DNA of 64,000 bases from DASPNM01 sp035626515 (GTDB lineage Bacteria; Bacteroidota; Bacteroidia; Chitinophagales; Chitinophagaceae), in NCBI GenBank assembly GCA_035626515.1, contig DASPNM010000023.1, positions 1-64,000 of the forward strand, given 5' to 3'. Shown in pieces: positions 1-9,446 of the stretch; position 1 is the first letter of the stretch; each line of letters starts with the position of its first letter. A program made the position numbers and the translations under genes. Below the pieces are notes generated by a model. The model was given only the letters and a program-made list of their open reading frames with translations, was not told the DNA's origin and did no database searches.

Positions 1-753
1 GCAGATATCGTGAATGTTGTCATCGATAAAGCGCTTTCGCTCTTCTTCGCTTGCGAGAAACTCCTCCCGGAAGCGGTCCGATTTTCCTGCGTTTAGGAGA
101 AAATAAAGGATAGCGGTTTTGAGTCCGCTGAAGCTGAAATCCAGGCCGGGGATCTGCGGTTCCGGAAAATGAAACCGGCTTGGGTTTCCCTGTTTCGCGT
201 ACTTGTCAATGAGCGGACCACCCGGGTAGGGAAGCCCGAGCAGTTTCGCCGTTTTGTCAAAAGCTTCTCCGGCGGCGTCGTCAATGGTTTCGCCGAGCAC
301 TTTCAAATCGTGGGGCGAATGCGCTACCACGATTTGGGTGTGCCCGCCGCTTACGGTAAGGCAGAGGAAAGGAAACTCCGGTCTGGGTTCTTCGATCAGG
401 TTGGCGATCACATGAGCCTGCATGTGGTGCACCGCGATCAGCGGTTTTTCCCTCGCGAGCGCGAGCGATTTCGCAAACTGACCGCCTACAAGCAACGATC
501 CGATAAGACCGGGTGCCTGGGTGAAGGCAAATGCGTGAATATCCGCAATGCTGCACCCCGCCGTACGGAGGGCCTCGTGTACCACCGGAACAATGTGCTG
601 CATGTGAGCCCTGCTCGCGAGTTCGGGTACCACTCCGCCATAACGGCGATGCACGTCCTGGGACGCGATCACATTGGAAAGGATTTTTCCGTCACGGCAG
701 ACAGCGGCTGCGGTTTCATCGCAGCTGGATTCTATGCCCAGGATGTTGATCAT
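1..753 (-). CDS. tsaD: tRNA N6-threonylcarbamoyladenosine transferase TsaD (3' part cut by window edge)
   Basis: TsaD transfers the threonylcarbamoyl group from TC-AMP to A37 of tRNAs that read ANN codons, working with TsaB and TsaE in the cytoplasm. The frame is open from ATG at 753 down to base 1, giving 251 of about 340 expected residues. The N-terminus MINILGIESSCDETAAA is the typical ASKHA start, and HMQAH (about residues 110-114) carries the two metal-binding histidines. Further on, SGGHTQ and the FSFSGLKT stretch are conserved. The C-terminal part lies outside the window. An imperfect promoter box (TACCTTTA, 780-773) precedes the start and overlaps the stop of the upstream small gene. 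Confidence 0.95.
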   Translation of the reverse strand, partial: MINILGIESSCDETAAAVCRDGKILSNVIASQDVHRRYGGVVPELASRAHMQHIVPVVHEALRTAGCSIADIHAFAFTQAPGLIGSLLVGGQFAKSLALAREKPLIAVHHMQAHVIANLIEEPRPEFPFLCLTVSGGHTQIVVAHSPHDLKVLGETIDDAAGEAFDKTAKLLGLPYPGGPLIDKYAKQGNPSRFHFPEPQIPGLDFSFSGLKTAILYFLLNAGKSDRFREEFLASEEERKRFIDDNIHDIC

Positions 754-771
754 GCCCGAAAATGGAAAGGG

Positions 772-1068
772 CTAAAGGTAGCGAAGGCTGGTTATCTCCA
801 CGACAGGGCCAACCATGCAAATGGACATCTGACCTGTCATTTCGCGGTAACGTATCGCAACGCGCCGGTTCGCTTCGAGGGTAACGCCTTCCGGAAGCTT
901 CTGCGGTTCGAGCCTTTTGCCGTCCTCCAGCTCAATGAGCAGCCGGCATCCATCGAGACCGGTAAAGTCCTTTACCGTACCCTCCACTTCTCCTGCCCGG
1001 CCGCACGATGCCTGATCCACTGAAAGGGCAAGCAGCAGCGCGAGAAGGATCTTGTTGAATAGTATCAT
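772..1068 (-). CDS. Small exported protein of unknown function
   Basis: 98 residues. A hydrophobic signal peptide (about residues 1-20, ending near DQASC) is followed by a small, probably all-beta domain. It contains the phrases VEGTVKDFTGLDGC and then MTGQMSICMVGPVVEIT, a layout I recognise from short uncharacterised exported Bacteroidota proteins without a known activity. The cysteine near residue 22 is not in a classical lipobox, so whether it is a lipoprotein is uncertain. It begins 12 bases after the end of the permease gene on the same strand and is probably co-transcribed with it; tsaD follows closely downstream. Confidence 0.7.
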   Translation of the reverse strand: MILFNKILLALLLALSVDQASCGRAGEVEGTVKDFTGLDGCRLLIELEDGKRLEPQKLPEGVTLEANRRVAIRYREMTGQMSICMVGPVVEITSLRYL

Positions 1069-1080
1069 GATTGAATATTT

Positions 1081-2334
1081 TCATTTGCTCCGGATCGCCA
1101 CTACGGGATCCATGCGCGCTGCCTGCGACGCGGGAATGAATCCGGCGGCGATGCCGACGATTATACAAATGATGATGGCCAGGATCATATTGCCGGTAGA
1201 AATGTATACGGGAAAATCAAGGGCCCGGCTCAGCACCTGGGTGAGGCCGAAGACAAGAATCAGGCCGATGAGGCCGCCGATAATACAAAGAAACGCCGAC
1301 TCCAGCAGAAATTCCGTCAGGATGACGCGCGGTTTGGCGCCGACTGCTTTTTTGAGACCAATCTGGTTCGTGCGCTCGCGTACGGTAACGAACATGATAT
1401 TTGCCACACCAAACATTCCCACGATCAGCGACAAGGCCGCTATTGCCCAGCCGCCGATGTTCAGACTCACGAATGCCTGGCTGATCGCGTCGCTGAAATC
1501 ATTCACATCATTCAAAGCGAAATCTTCCTCTTTCGTCGGGGGTAGTTTATGAATCGCCCGCATGCTCGCGCGGAGATCGTCCTTGAGCGCTTTGCTGCTG
1601 ATATTTTCTCCCCCCTGCACCATGATCAGCGGGTCCGATCTTCGCTCGTCCATCAGGGTTCGCGCAAACCGGTAGGGCATCACGGCACTCTGGTCAAAAT
1701 TCCAGCCGCCGATCATTGTCTTCCCCTGCTTCTTAATTACGCCCGTCACGATTGCTTTTTTTCCCCGGCAGCTAACCTGTTTGCCCACCGCGCGCTCGGG
1801 GGAAAGGAAAAGCTTTTCCGCAACTTCGTGACCCAGCACTACTACCGGCGTGCCGCGGTCGAACTCGGCTTCCGAGACGAAGCGGCCAAACCGGATCTCA
1901 AAGGGCTGGATAAGATTAAAATCTTCGCTGATGCCGTAAATGTTCACTCCCGACAGCATGTTGTTGTTGTACTCGATATTGTCGGTAACACCGATCTTGA
2001 AAGCCACGTAACGTGCCGTGGGCGTGCGTTCGCGGATCTGTTTGAGTTCTTCGTATTTCGGAGAAGGGCGATTCACGTATTTCCACCAGGGATAATCGGG
2101 GCCGCCGCCGGTGTATTCCCATTTATCTACATAAATCGTGTTGGTGCCGAGCGAACGGATCTCGTTTTGAATGTTCTGCTCCAGGCTGTTGACCGTTGCA
2201 AGCACGCTGATAATGCAGAAGATGCCAATGGTTACGCCGAATAGGGAGAGAAAGGTGCGAAGCTTGTTCTTCCACAATTCCTGCAGCGCCATTTTGAAGC
2301 TGCTGGCAACGATCTCCAGTGTGCGCCGAATCAC
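1081..2334 (-). CDS. MacB/FtsX-family ABC transporter permease
   Basis: Inner-membrane permease of the MacB type, 417 residues, close to the family's usual length. It has one N-terminal transmembrane helix (about 27-47), a large periplasmic MacB_PCD domain (about 50-280) and an FtsX core with three helices (about 293-317, 343-365, 382-402). The motif NQIGLKKAVGA between helices 2 and 3 is typical of the family. Such proteins couple cytoplasmic ATP hydrolysis to periplasmic work or efflux, but no ATPase or membrane-fusion gene lies nearby. The chosen start is GTG at 2334, only four bases after a TAATTTTG box (2346-2339). The next in-frame ATG at 2292 would lose 14 residues. Confidence 0.88.
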   Translation of the reverse strand: MIRRTLEIVASSFKMALQELWKNKLRTFLSLFGVTIGIFCIISVLATVNSLEQNIQNEIRSLGTNTIYVDKWEYTGGGPDYPWWKYVNRPSPKYEELKQIRERTPTARYVAFKIGVTDNIEYNNNMLSGVNIYGISEDFNLIQPFEIRFGRFVSEAEFDRGTPVVVLGHEVAEKLFLSPERAVGKQVSCRGKKAIVTGVIKKQGKTMIGGWNFDQSAVMPYRFARTLMDERRSDPLIMVQGGENISSKALKDDLRASMRAIHKLPPTKEEDFALNDVNDFSDAISQAFVSLNIGGWAIAALSLIVGMFGVANIMFVTVRERTNQIGLKKAVGAKPRVILTEFLLESAFLCIIGGLIGLILVFGLTQVLSRALDFPVYISTGNMILAIIICIIVGIAAGFIPASQAARMDPVVAIRSK

Positions 2335-2338
2335 CGGA

Positions 2339-2346
2339 CAAAATTA
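2339..2346 (-). promoter_or_regulatory. Bacteroidota -7 box TAATTTTG for the permease gene
   Basis: Exact match to TAnnTTTG, ending four bases before the GTG start. The transcript would be leaderless or nearly so. It sits back to back with the prfC promoter at 2403. Confidence 0.55.
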
Positions 2347-2402
2347 ACCTTATGATGGCAATCGAACTTCGACCGTGGTTCTGCGCGAAAGGCAAAGCGC
2401 CT

Positions 2403-2410
2403 TACCTTTG
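2403..2410 (+). promoter_or_regulatory. Bacteroidota -7 box TACCTTTG for prfC
   Basis: Exact TAnnTTTG match 16 bases before the prfC ATG. It supports the 2427 start over the longer open frame that begins at 2319. Confidence 0.6.
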
Positions 2411-2426
2411 CGCGCCATTGAATTAC

Positions 2427-4022
2427 ATGAACCATTCCAGCGAAATCATCAGGCGAAGAACGTTCGCTATTATCAGCCACCCCGACGCGGGAAAGACCAC
2501 GCTCACGGAAAAATTCCTGTTGTTCGGCGGCGCCATCCAGGTTGCGGGGGCGGTGAAGAGCAATAAGATCCGAAAGTTTGCTACCAGCGATTTCATGGAG
2601 ATCGAAAGACAGCGCGGCATCTCCGTAGCAACCTCGGTAATGACGTTCGAATACGAGGGAATCCTCATCAACCTGCTCGATACGCCGGGGCACAAGGATT
2701 TCGCCGAGGATACGTACCGAACCCTGACAGCTGTGGATTCGGTAATCCTCGTGGTGGATAGTGTCAACGGTGTGGAGGAGCAGACCCGCAAGCTGATGGA
2801 GGTTTGCCGCATGCGCGATACCCCGGTGATCGTTTTCATCAATAAGCTCGACCGCGACGGCAAAAATCGTTTCGACCTGCTCGATGAGATCGAGCGGGAA
2901 CTCAGGATATCCCTTCACCCGATGACCTGGCCCATCAACAGCGGCAAGGATTTCAAGGGCGTTTACAATCTTCACGATAAGACCCTTTTGCTTTTCACTC
3001 CCAACACCAGGGCACAGGACGAAGACAGCATTTTGCTCAACGATCTTTCCAATCCCATCGTGGATCGCAAGCTCGGCGAACGCGACGCGCAACAATTGCG
3101 TGACGACGTGGAACTTGTGGACGGCGTGCACGGGCCACTGAGTGTAGAGGATTACCTGGCAGGTCGCGTGGCCCCCGTATTCTTCGGCAGCGCCATCAAC
3201 AATTTTGGGGTAAGGGAGCTGCTCGATAACTTCGTCCGCATTGCCCCCAGCCCGCGCGGACGACCAGCTTCCTCGCGAAGGGTGGAGGTGGACGAGGACC
3301 AGCTTACCGGATTCGTTTTCAAGATCCACGCTAATCTCGATCCCAAACATCGCGACCGGATCGCGTTTTTCCGGGTCTGCTCCGGCAAATTTGAGCGGAA
3401 CAAATATTATCATCACGTTCGCCTCGGAAAGGAGCTTCGGTTCAGCAACCCATACAGTTTCATGGCGCGCGAGAAAAGTATCATCTCAGATGCTTACCCC
3501 GGCGATGTAGTGGGATTGTTCGATACCGGAAATTTCAAGATCGGGGACACGCTCACCGAAGGGGAGGAGTTTTATTTCACCGGGATCCCGTCCTTTTCAC
3601 CTGAACTGTTCCGGGAAGTGGTCAACAAGGATCCGATGAAGACCAAGCAGCTTGAAAAAGGATTGCTGCAGCTCACCGATGAAGGTGTGGCGCAGCTCTT
3701 TACACAGTTCGGGGGGAAGAAAAAGATCATCGGCTGCGTTGGCGAGCTTCAGTTTGAAGTGATACAGTACCGACTCCTGCACGAATACGGGGCTTCCGTC
3801 GTCTTCAATTCATTGCCGTTTTTCAAGGCCTGCTGGATTACAAGTCGTGAGCCGAAAAAGCTCGCTGATTTCACGCGGTTCAAACAGGCAAACATCGCCG
3901 AAGACAAGGACGGGCACCTGGTTTACCTGGCGCAAAGCGAGTGGTTCCTCAATACCGAAAAGCAGAACAACCCGGAGATAGAGTTTCACGAAACGAGCGA
4001 GATCCACAAAGAAGCCATCTGA
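2427..4022 (+). CDS. prfC: Peptide chain release factor 3 (RF3)
   Basis: Translational GTPase that recycles RF1/RF2 from the ribosome after termination. 531 residues, the normal RF3 length. G-domain motifs are SHPDAGKT (17-24), DTPGH (85-89) and NKLD (139-142). FATSDFMEIERQRGIS matches the RF3 switch I region, and PMTWPI is a family hallmark. The open frame extends upstream to 2319, but that stretch contains the promoter box and does not look like protein, so ATG 2427 is chosen. It converges on purB with six bases between the stops. Confidence 0.96.
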   Translation: MNHSSEIIRRRTFAIISHPDAGKTTLTEKFLLFGGAIQVAGAVKSNKIRKFATSDFMEIERQRGISVATSVMTFEYEGILINLLDTPGHKDFAEDTYRTLTAVDSVILVVDSVNGVEEQTRKLMEVCRMRDTPVIVFINKLDRDGKNRFDLLDEIERELRISLHPMTWPINSGKDFKGVYNLHDKTLLLFTPNTRAQDEDSILLNDLSNPIVDRKLGERDAQQLRDDVELVDGVHGPLSVEDYLAGRVAPVFFGSAINNFGVRELLDNFVRIAPSPRGRPASSRRVEVDEDQLTGFVFKIHANLDPKHRDRIAFFRVCSGKFERNKYYHHVRLGKELRFSNPYSFMAREKSIISDAYPGDVVGLFDTGNFKIGDTLTEGEEFYFTGIPSFSPELFREVVNKDPMKTKQLEKGLLQLTDEGVAQLFTQFGGKKKIIGCVGELQFEVIQYRLLHEYGASVVFNSLPFFKACWITSREPKKLADFTRFKQANIAEDKDGHLVYLAQSEWFLNTEKQNNPEIEFHETSEIHKEAI

Positions 4023-4028
4023 CTGCGC

Positions 4029-5372
4029 TCAGAATTTGGGCGTAATACCGGTATACTCCCGAGGATTGAGCCTGCGCAGCTCCTTTTTCACCGCTTCACT
4101 CACTTTCAATCCATCGATAAATTTGTTAATGGTTTTCCTGTCGACAGAATGATTGCCGCGCGTGAGCGTTTTGAGGGATTCGTAGGGGTTCGGATAATTT
4201 TCCCGCCGCAGTATTGTCTGTATAGCTTCCGACACCACGGCCCAGTTTTCTTCAAGGTCGGCTTCCAGTTGCTGTTCGTTGAGCACCAGTTTTTCGAGGC
4301 CTTTCTCCAGGGCGCGGAACGCGATCGTGGTATGGGCGAAAGGAACTCCGATGTTGCGCAGCACGGTGGAGTCCGTCAGGTCGCGTTGCAGCCTCGAGAT
4401 GGGCAGTTTTGCCGCAAGAAACTCAAAGAGGGCATTCGCGATCCCGAAATTCCCCTCGGCGTTTTCAAAATCAATCGGGTTCACCTTGTGCGGCATGGCG
4501 GAAGACCCGACTTCAGAAGCTTTTACTTTTTGCTTGAAGTAATCTTTTGAAATGTAAGTCCAGATGTCGCGGCAAAGATCCACCAAAATGTTGTTGATCC
4601 GCTTCATGCAGTCGAAATGGGCCGCGAGATTGTCGTAGTGTTCGATCTGGGTGGTGAATTGCTGCCGCGTGAGTCCCAGGTCCCGCAGGAATTCGTCTGC
4701 GAGCTTCACCCAATCCACTTTGGGGAAAGCCGCGTGGTGTGCATTGAAGTTGCCGCTCGCTCCTCCGAACTTTCCCGTAAACGGGATGTTGATGAATTGC
4801 TCCACCTGGTTTTCGATCCGTTCCACGAAGACCATCAGTTCCTTCCCCACCGTGGTGGGGCTGGCGGGTTGTCCGTGCGTGTGCGCGAGCATGGGTCGGT
4901 CTTTCCACTGTTTTGCCAGCAGCTTCAGCTGCGTGTTCAGGTTGAGCAGGGTGGGCAGGTATTCGTATTCCACCGCATGCTTCCAGAGAAGAGGGATGGC
5001 GGTGTTGTTGATGTCCTGCGAGGTGAGTCCGAAATGCACCCATTCCCGGATTTCCTTCCCCTGGTGGTTCTGGATCTCCGTTTTCAAAAAATACTCGACG
5101 GCCTTTATGTCGTGATTGGTGACGTATTCGATCTGCTTGATCTCCTGCGCATCCTCCGGACCGAATGCATCCCGAAGTTGTTGCAGGTGCTTCGCCGTTT
5201 TGCCGGGGATTTTCAGGAACTTTTTTTTCTGGAGAAAAAACAGGTATTCGATCTCCACGACGACCCGGTATTTCATCAGCGCGTATTCCGAAAAGTATTC
5301 GTCCAGGTGTTGTACGTGTTTCCGATAGCGTCCGTCGATCGCGGAAATGGCGGTGAGGGGGGTGAGTTCCAT
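4029..5372 (-). CDS. purB: Adenylosuccinate lyase
   Basis: Cytoplasmic enzyme of purine synthesis that releases fumarate from SAICAR and from adenylosuccinate. 447 residues, close to the roughly 456 of the E. coli-type PurB. The fumarase-superfamily signature GSSAMPHKVNP is at 289-299, the TSQD motif at 117-120 and HTHGQPAS, with the catalytic histidine, at 164-171. It starts at ATG 5372 and runs divergently from mqnA, sharing a gap of about 54 bases. Confidence 0.97.
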   Translation of the reverse strand: MELTPLTAISAIDGRYRKHVQHLDEYFSEYALMKYRVVVEIEYLFFLQKKKFLKIPGKTAKHLQQLRDAFGPEDAQEIKQIEYVTNHDIKAVEYFLKTEIQNHQGKEIREWVHFGLTSQDINNTAIPLLWKHAVEYEYLPTLLNLNTQLKLLAKQWKDRPMLAHTHGQPASPTTVGKELMVFVERIENQVEQFINIPFTGKFGGASGNFNAHHAAFPKVDWVKLADEFLRDLGLTRQQFTTQIEHYDNLAAHFDCMKRINNILVDLCRDIWTYISKDYFKQKVKASEVGSSAMPHKVNPIDFENAEGNFGIANALFEFLAAKLPISRLQRDLTDSTVLRNIGVPFAHTTIAFRALEKGLEKLVLNEQQLEADLEENWAVVSEAIQTILRRENYPNPYESLKTLTRGNHSVDRKTINKFIDGLKVSEAVKKELRRLNPREYTGITPKF

Positions 5373-5399
5373 GCACTGATTTTACAGGATGCAGTTCGC

Positions 5400-5407
5400 T
5401 ACCTTTG
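5400..5407 (+). promoter_or_regulatory. Bacteroidota -7 box TACCTTTG for mqnA
   Basis: Exact TAnnTTTG match 19 bases ahead of the TTG start of mqnA, in the purB-mqnA divergent gap. Confidence 0.6.
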
Positions 5408-5426
5408 CCCCGCAAAAATAATCGAA

Positions 5427-6161
5427 TTGAGTAAGATCAGGGTAGGAATCGTCAGTTATCGGAATACGAAGCCCCTGCTCCTGGGACTGCAGCAGGCTCC
5501 GATCGCGAGTTCCATTCACCTCGTTCCAGATTATCCATCGCGGCTGGCAAACATGCTGGCGAACGGAGAAATTGACCTCGGCCTGATTCCTGTTGCTGCC
5601 ATTCCCGACCTGCCGCAGCACCATATTATCGGCCGCCATTGTATTGCTACGGAAGGTGAGATCGCTTCGGTCGCTCTTTTCAGCGACGTTCCGCTCGACA
5701 AAGTGGATCGCGTGTACCTGGACTATCAAAGCCGCACCTCCGCCGCGCTGCTGCAATACCTGATCCGCGAATACTGGGGCATTCAACCCGAAATTGTCAG
5801 GGCCACCGATGAGGGGTACCGTGATCTGATTGCCGGCACCACCGCCGGTTTGGTAATAGGAGATCGTGCGTTCGAGCAACGAAAACGCTCCACATATATC
5901 TATGATCTGGGCTCGGAATGGCGCGCGCTCACCGGCCTTCCCTTTGTATTTGCAGTCTGGGTGAGCACACGTCCGCTTCCCCAGTCATTCGTTGACGCAT
6001 TTGACGCGGCAAACGCAATCGGCCTTAGCCGTATCGATGACATCGTGGAGCAAGAGGACTTCCGTCTTTTTGATCTCCGGAAGTATTATCGGCTCCACCT
6101 AAGCTACCAGCTGGACGATAGAAAAAGAAAAGCCATCGAAAGATTTCTCGAAGTCATGTGA
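5427..6161 (+). CDS. mqnA: Chorismate dehydratase (futalosine menaquinone pathway)
   Basis: MqnA converts chorismate to 3-enolpyruvylbenzoate, the first step of the futalosine route to menaquinone. It is 244 residues with the periplasmic-binding-protein-like fold of the family. The N-terminus KIRVGIVSYRNTKPL is diagnostic, followed by GEIDLGLIPVAA and LTGLPFVFAVW. The open frame reaches back to 4617 through the antisense of purB, which is not coding. TTG at 5427 places the conserved start directly after a promoter box and is the only sensible initiator. Its pathway partner mqnE is at 23.5 kb. Confidence 0.93.
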   Translation: MSKIRVGIVSYRNTKPLLLGLQQAPIASSIHLVPDYPSRLANMLANGEIDLGLIPVAAIPDLPQHHIIGRHCIATEGEIASVALFSDVPLDKVDRVYLDYQSRTSAALLQYLIREYWGIQPEIVRATDEGYRDLIAGTTAGLVIGDRAFEQRKRSTYIYDLGSEWRALTGLPFVFAVWVSTRPLPQSFVDAFDAANAIGLSRIDDIVEQEDFRLFDLRKYYRLHLSYQLDDRKRKAIERFLEVM

Positions 6162-6254
6162 TCTGTATCGAGCTCAAGATAACCAACTCTTTTTTTGATG
6201 GTAGCTGCAATTGAAACCATACTTCGCTTCCCGCTTCGGTTAGTCACCCACCCG

Positions 6255-7184
6255 TCACCGTTTTCCAAATAAAAGCCGAAGCGGTTCGGCCAGCCCCGCG
6301 GCGCCGATGGAAATAGCTTTCCAGCCCTTCACCAGCGGCACGTAGAAGATCGTTTTAAGGGCCTCCGTTTTCGACAGTTTCCAAAGTTTCCTAAGATAAC
6401 CGCGATAAGCGGTTGCATTGTTCTTGAGCACAGCATGGTAGACGGCGAATTTTCGGTACAGCAGCGCCAGCTGGTCAGGCGGCAGCTTTGTTTCGAGTTT
6501 TCGCATCTGTCTCTCGAGCATGATCTTCGCGATATCGTTCACGGCATGCCGTTGCGTTCCTGTCAGAGAAGAGCCGTGGTCGCGGTAATAATAAAGGTCA
6601 TGACGCGGTTCGTATTTTACCCGGCATGATAAGAACGTGCGAACGAAGAAGTCGTAATCTTCCGTGAGAAAGGCGGCCGGATCGTACCCGTTATTCCGTT
6701 TGTAAACTTCCTCCTTGTAAAGGAAACAGGCGCTGCTCCCCTGGAAAGAGGTAAACCGCCTGTTGATATCACCAAAAGTTCGTTTGCCGATAACACGATC
6801 GACTTCGTCTATGAGCGTGTAATCCGTGTAAACATAATCTACCCCCGGATGACTTGTAAGGGATGCCAGCAGTTCGGCCAACGCATTTTCGGCATAGTAG
6901 TTATCGTCCGATGTCCACGAATGGTAGCGGCCTCGTGCCAGGTCGAACCCCGCATTCAGGGACAAAGGCAGCTTTTTGTTGACTGGATTGTGAACGATTT
7001 TCACTCTCTGGTCGAGGCGCGCATATTCTTCAATGATCTGCGGTGTATTATCGGTAGAACAGTCGTTGACTATGATGAGCTCAAAATCGGCGAAACTTTG
7101 TTTCAGGCAGCTTTCGATGGAAGTGCGAATGTACCTGGAGCCGTTGTAGGTGGGCAGCACAATGGAAATTGCCGGGCTGTTCAT
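6255..7184 (-). CDS. Family 2 glycosyltransferase
   Basis: 309 residues. The N-terminal GT-A domain begins AISIVLPTYNGSRYI and carries VNDCSTDN and the metal-binding SDDN (92-95). A C-terminal amphipathic segment (GAAGLAEPLRLLF) may touch the membrane. It probably transfers a sugar from a nucleotide donor during surface-glycan assembly; donor and acceptor cannot be read from the sequence. The start codon overlaps the stop of wecB (ATGA), so it is the last gene of the five-gene operon that begins at 10944. About 90 bases separate it from mqnA and show nothing further. Confidence 0.9.
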   Translation of the reverse strand: MNSPAISIVLPTYNGSRYIRTSIESCLKQSFADFELIIVNDCSTDNTPQIIEEYARLDQRVKIVHNPVNKKLPLSLNAGFDLARGRYHSWTSDDNYYAENALAELLASLTSHPGVDYVYTDYTLIDEVDRVIGKRTFGDINRRFTSFQGSSACFLYKEEVYKRNNGYDPAAFLTEDYDFFVRTFLSCRVKYEPRHDLYYYRDHGSSLTGTQRHAVNDIAKIMLERQMRKLETKLPPDQLALLYRKFAVYHAVLKNNATAYRGYLRKLWKLSKTEALKTIFYVPLVKGWKAISIGAAGLAEPLRLLFGKR

Positions 7185-8296
7185 ACTGGCTCATTTAAAA
7201 TGATGTCCGTAATTTTTCGAGCGCTGTCGCCCGCTCCATAGGGATTGGTTGCCTTGGACATTCTCTGGTAAATTGCTTTGTCCTCAATCAATTGAACGGC
7301 CGACTGAACGATCCTGTCGCGGTGCGTGCCAACCAGCAAAGCGGTTCCTGCCGCGATGCCTTCTTCCCGTTCCGTCACATCACGCATGACGAGCACTGGT
7401 TTACCCAGGGTGGGGGCCTCTTCCTGGATACCCCCGGAATCGGTCAGAACAAAATAGCTCCTGTCCATGAGCCAAACCAGGTGCGGGTAATCAAGAGGTT
7501 TGATGAGGTGAATGTTCGTTCGTCCGCCAAGCATCTTGTTTACGGTGCGCTGCACATTCGGATTCAGATGGACCGGGTATACAAACTGAAAGTCGGGGTA
7601 CCGGTTGGCGAGATCGAGAATTGCTTCGCAGATATTTTCGAAGGGCTTGCCAAAACTTTCCCTTCGATGGCCTGTGATGAGGACAACCGGGCTCTTAGCG
7701 TCGAGATAATCGAACCCCGAAGCCAGGCTGGGGTTCTTTCGGATTTTCTCTACCGCCCACAATAGCGCGTCGACAACAGTATTGCCGGTCATGTAAATCG
7801 ACGCCTGGATGTTTTCTTTTTTCAAATTTTCTACCGCCCGTTGCGTGGGGGCGAAATGTAAATGCGTCAGGATACTGATGATCCTCCGGTTTACTTCTTC
7901 GGGAAAAGGGGAGTAATTGTCCTGGCTTCTTAACCCGGCTTCGACGTGAGCAATGGGTATCCTGCTGTAAAACGCCGCCAGCGCACCGGCTAAAGCTGTG
8001 GTGGTGTCACCCTGCACGATTACGGTGTCCGGTTTGCAGTCCTGCAGCACGCTCTTCATCGCCAAAAGTCCCTTCGACGTCAGATCGAACAATGTCTGGT
8101 CCGGCTTCATCAGGTTGAGATCGTAATCGCTTTCCAGTTCGAAGAATTGCATCACCTGCATCAGCATTTCCTGGTGTTGGCCGGTCAGGCAGATGAGAGG
8201 GGTCAACTGGTTCGGATGTTTCCTGCATGCGTGTATCAGCGGAGCTAATTTGATTGCTTCCGGCCTTGTTCCAAAAACGAATAGAATCTTTTTCAT
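7181..8296 (-). CDS. wecB: UDP-N-acetylglucosamine 2-epimerase (non-hydrolysing)
   Basis: Interconverts UDP-GlcNAc and UDP-ManNAc in the cytoplasm, supplying ManNAc-derived sugars for surface polysaccharides. 371 residues from ATG 8296. FGTRPEAIK near the N-terminus, HVEAGLRS and DSGGIQEEA are hallmark motifs of the family. The open frame extends 25 codons further upstream into the preceding glycosyltransferase gene, but the family begins at MKKILFVFGTRP. It starts one base after the upstream stop and its own stop overlaps the next start, so translation is probably coupled. No UDP-ManNAc dehydrogenase is present in the window. Confidence 0.94.
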   Translation of the reverse strand: MKKILFVFGTRPEAIKLAPLIHACRKHPNQLTPLICLTGQHQEMLMQVMQFFELESDYDLNLMKPDQTLFDLTSKGLLAMKSVLQDCKPDTVIVQGDTTTALAGALAAFYSRIPIAHVEAGLRSQDNYSPFPEEVNRRIISILTHLHFAPTQRAVENLKKENIQASIYMTGNTVVDALLWAVEKIRKNPSLASGFDYLDAKSPVVLITGHRRESFGKPFENICEAILDLANRYPDFQFVYPVHLNPNVQRTVNKMLGGRTNIHLIKPLDYPHLVWLMDRSYFVLTDSGGIQEEAPTLGKPVLVMRDVTEREEGIAAGTALLVGTHRDRIVQSAVQLIEDKAIYQRMSKATNPYGAGDSARKITDIILNEPV

Positions 8297-8297
8297 C

Positions 8298-9437
8298 TTA
8301 TTGCTTGATCTCTTCGAAAAGGGTGCTCCCCGCGTTCGGATCAAATAGTCCGATTGCCCGTTTGTGGGCATTCAATCCCATTTCGTTCCAACGATCCCGG
8401 AGATGCCACGCACGTTCCATTGCTTTTGAAAAACAAGGCAGCGTTGCGGCCTCGGCAACAAATCCGCTGATTTCGTCTTCAACCCATTCCGCGTTTCCTC
8501 CCACATCGGTTACAACTACGGGCCGGCCGCAAAGCATTGCTTCCACAAGCGCGAGCGGCATGCCTTCCATGTGTGAAGGGAGCAGCAACATATGGTTTTC
8601 ACGCCATACCCCACGAATATCGTCCACCCGCCCGTGGAAACTGAGCTTTGTGTTCAGATTATAAAACCCGGCGAGCGACCGCAGATATGTTTCGTCCGGG
8701 CCCGACCCATAAATGTTAAGGTGGAAATTTCGTGATTGCCAGACCGGGTCGGCCAGAACGGAGAGGAGCAGATCCTGTCCTTTGTGAGCAGTCACGAGGT
8801 TGGCGACGCATGCAAATTGTATTGTTTCGCTGTGGTCCGGATAATCAATTGCTTCCAGCTCCCGCATGTTCACCGGATTACGCAGCAGTTTTGCGTTCGG
8901 GATGTTGTTGCAAAGGTGACGCTGCGCAACAGCCCGGGTTCTCTCAGAGAAAAAAAATACTTTTTTTGCCCTGCCATATGCCTCATTAACGAGTGCCGCT
9001 TGATTTTCTGACAGCGGACGACCCGCTTCCGAATTGAAATGAGCGATAATGAAAAAAGGAGTGTTTGTTTTCCTCAGGTATCTAAGCAAATGCGTTTCAT
9101 GCGCGATCGAATAGCAGGTGCCGTTGTAAATGATTACATCCGGCGAACTGCGCAACATCTGCTCCAGCGATCTGCTCATCCTTTTCTTCACGTAGACCCA
9201 CCCCAGCCGCACCATGTCGCCCAAAGATCCACCATTCCAGTTTCGCAAACCCGGCCGGGTGTACGACCGGAGGCCCAGGCTGGTAAGTTCGTTGAGTTTG
9301 GGGTGTTTTTCTTTCACTGAATACGAGAGGTGCATCACCCGGTGTCCGTCTGCAAGTGCAATCTTCGCCATATCATGCCAAAGCTCTTCACTTCCGCCCC
9401 AGCTGTCGCGGATCATCGAAATGATGGCCATTTTCAT
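8298..9437 (-). CDS. Family 4 glycosyltransferase
   Basis: 379 residues with a two-domain GT-B layout. The N-terminal domain starts MAIISMIRDSWGGSEEL, and the C-terminal domain has the donor-site block SHMEGMPLALVEAMLCGRPVV with the conserved glutamates. Retaining sugar transferase for glycan assembly; specificity unknown. Ten bases separate it from the upstream methyltransferase and one base from wecB. Confidence 0.9.
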   Translation of the reverse strand: MKMAIISMIRDSWGGSEELWHDMAKIALADGHRVMHLSYSVKEKHPKLNELTSLGLRSYTRPGLRNWNGGSLGDMVRLGWVYVKKRMSRSLEQMLRSSPDVIIYNGTCYSIAHETHLLRYLRKTNTPFFIIAHFNSEAGRPLSENQAALVNEAYGRAKKVFFFSERTRAVAQRHLCNNIPNAKLLRNPVNMRELEAIDYPDHSETIQFACVANLVTAHKGQDLLLSVLADPVWQSRNFHLNIYGSGPDETYLRSLAGFYNLNTKLSFHGRVDDIRGVWRENHMLLLPSHMEGMPLALVEAMLCGRPVVVTDVGGNAEWVEDEISGFVAEAATLPCFSKAMERAWHLRDRWNEMGLNAHKRAIGLFDPNAGSTLFEEIKQ

Positions 9438-9446
9438 CCCGCAATA

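Noticed and set aside
169..1023. A 284-residue plus-strand frame over tsaD
   Set aside because: It is the antisense of tsaD and the following small gene, both of which have clear conserved motifs.
1549..2244. A 231-residue plus-strand frame inside the permease gene
   Set aside because: It is antisense of the permease, whose membrane helices and family motifs are clear.
2331..3416. A 361-residue minus-strand frame over prfC
   Set aside because: Antisense of RF3, whose GTPase motifs are intact.
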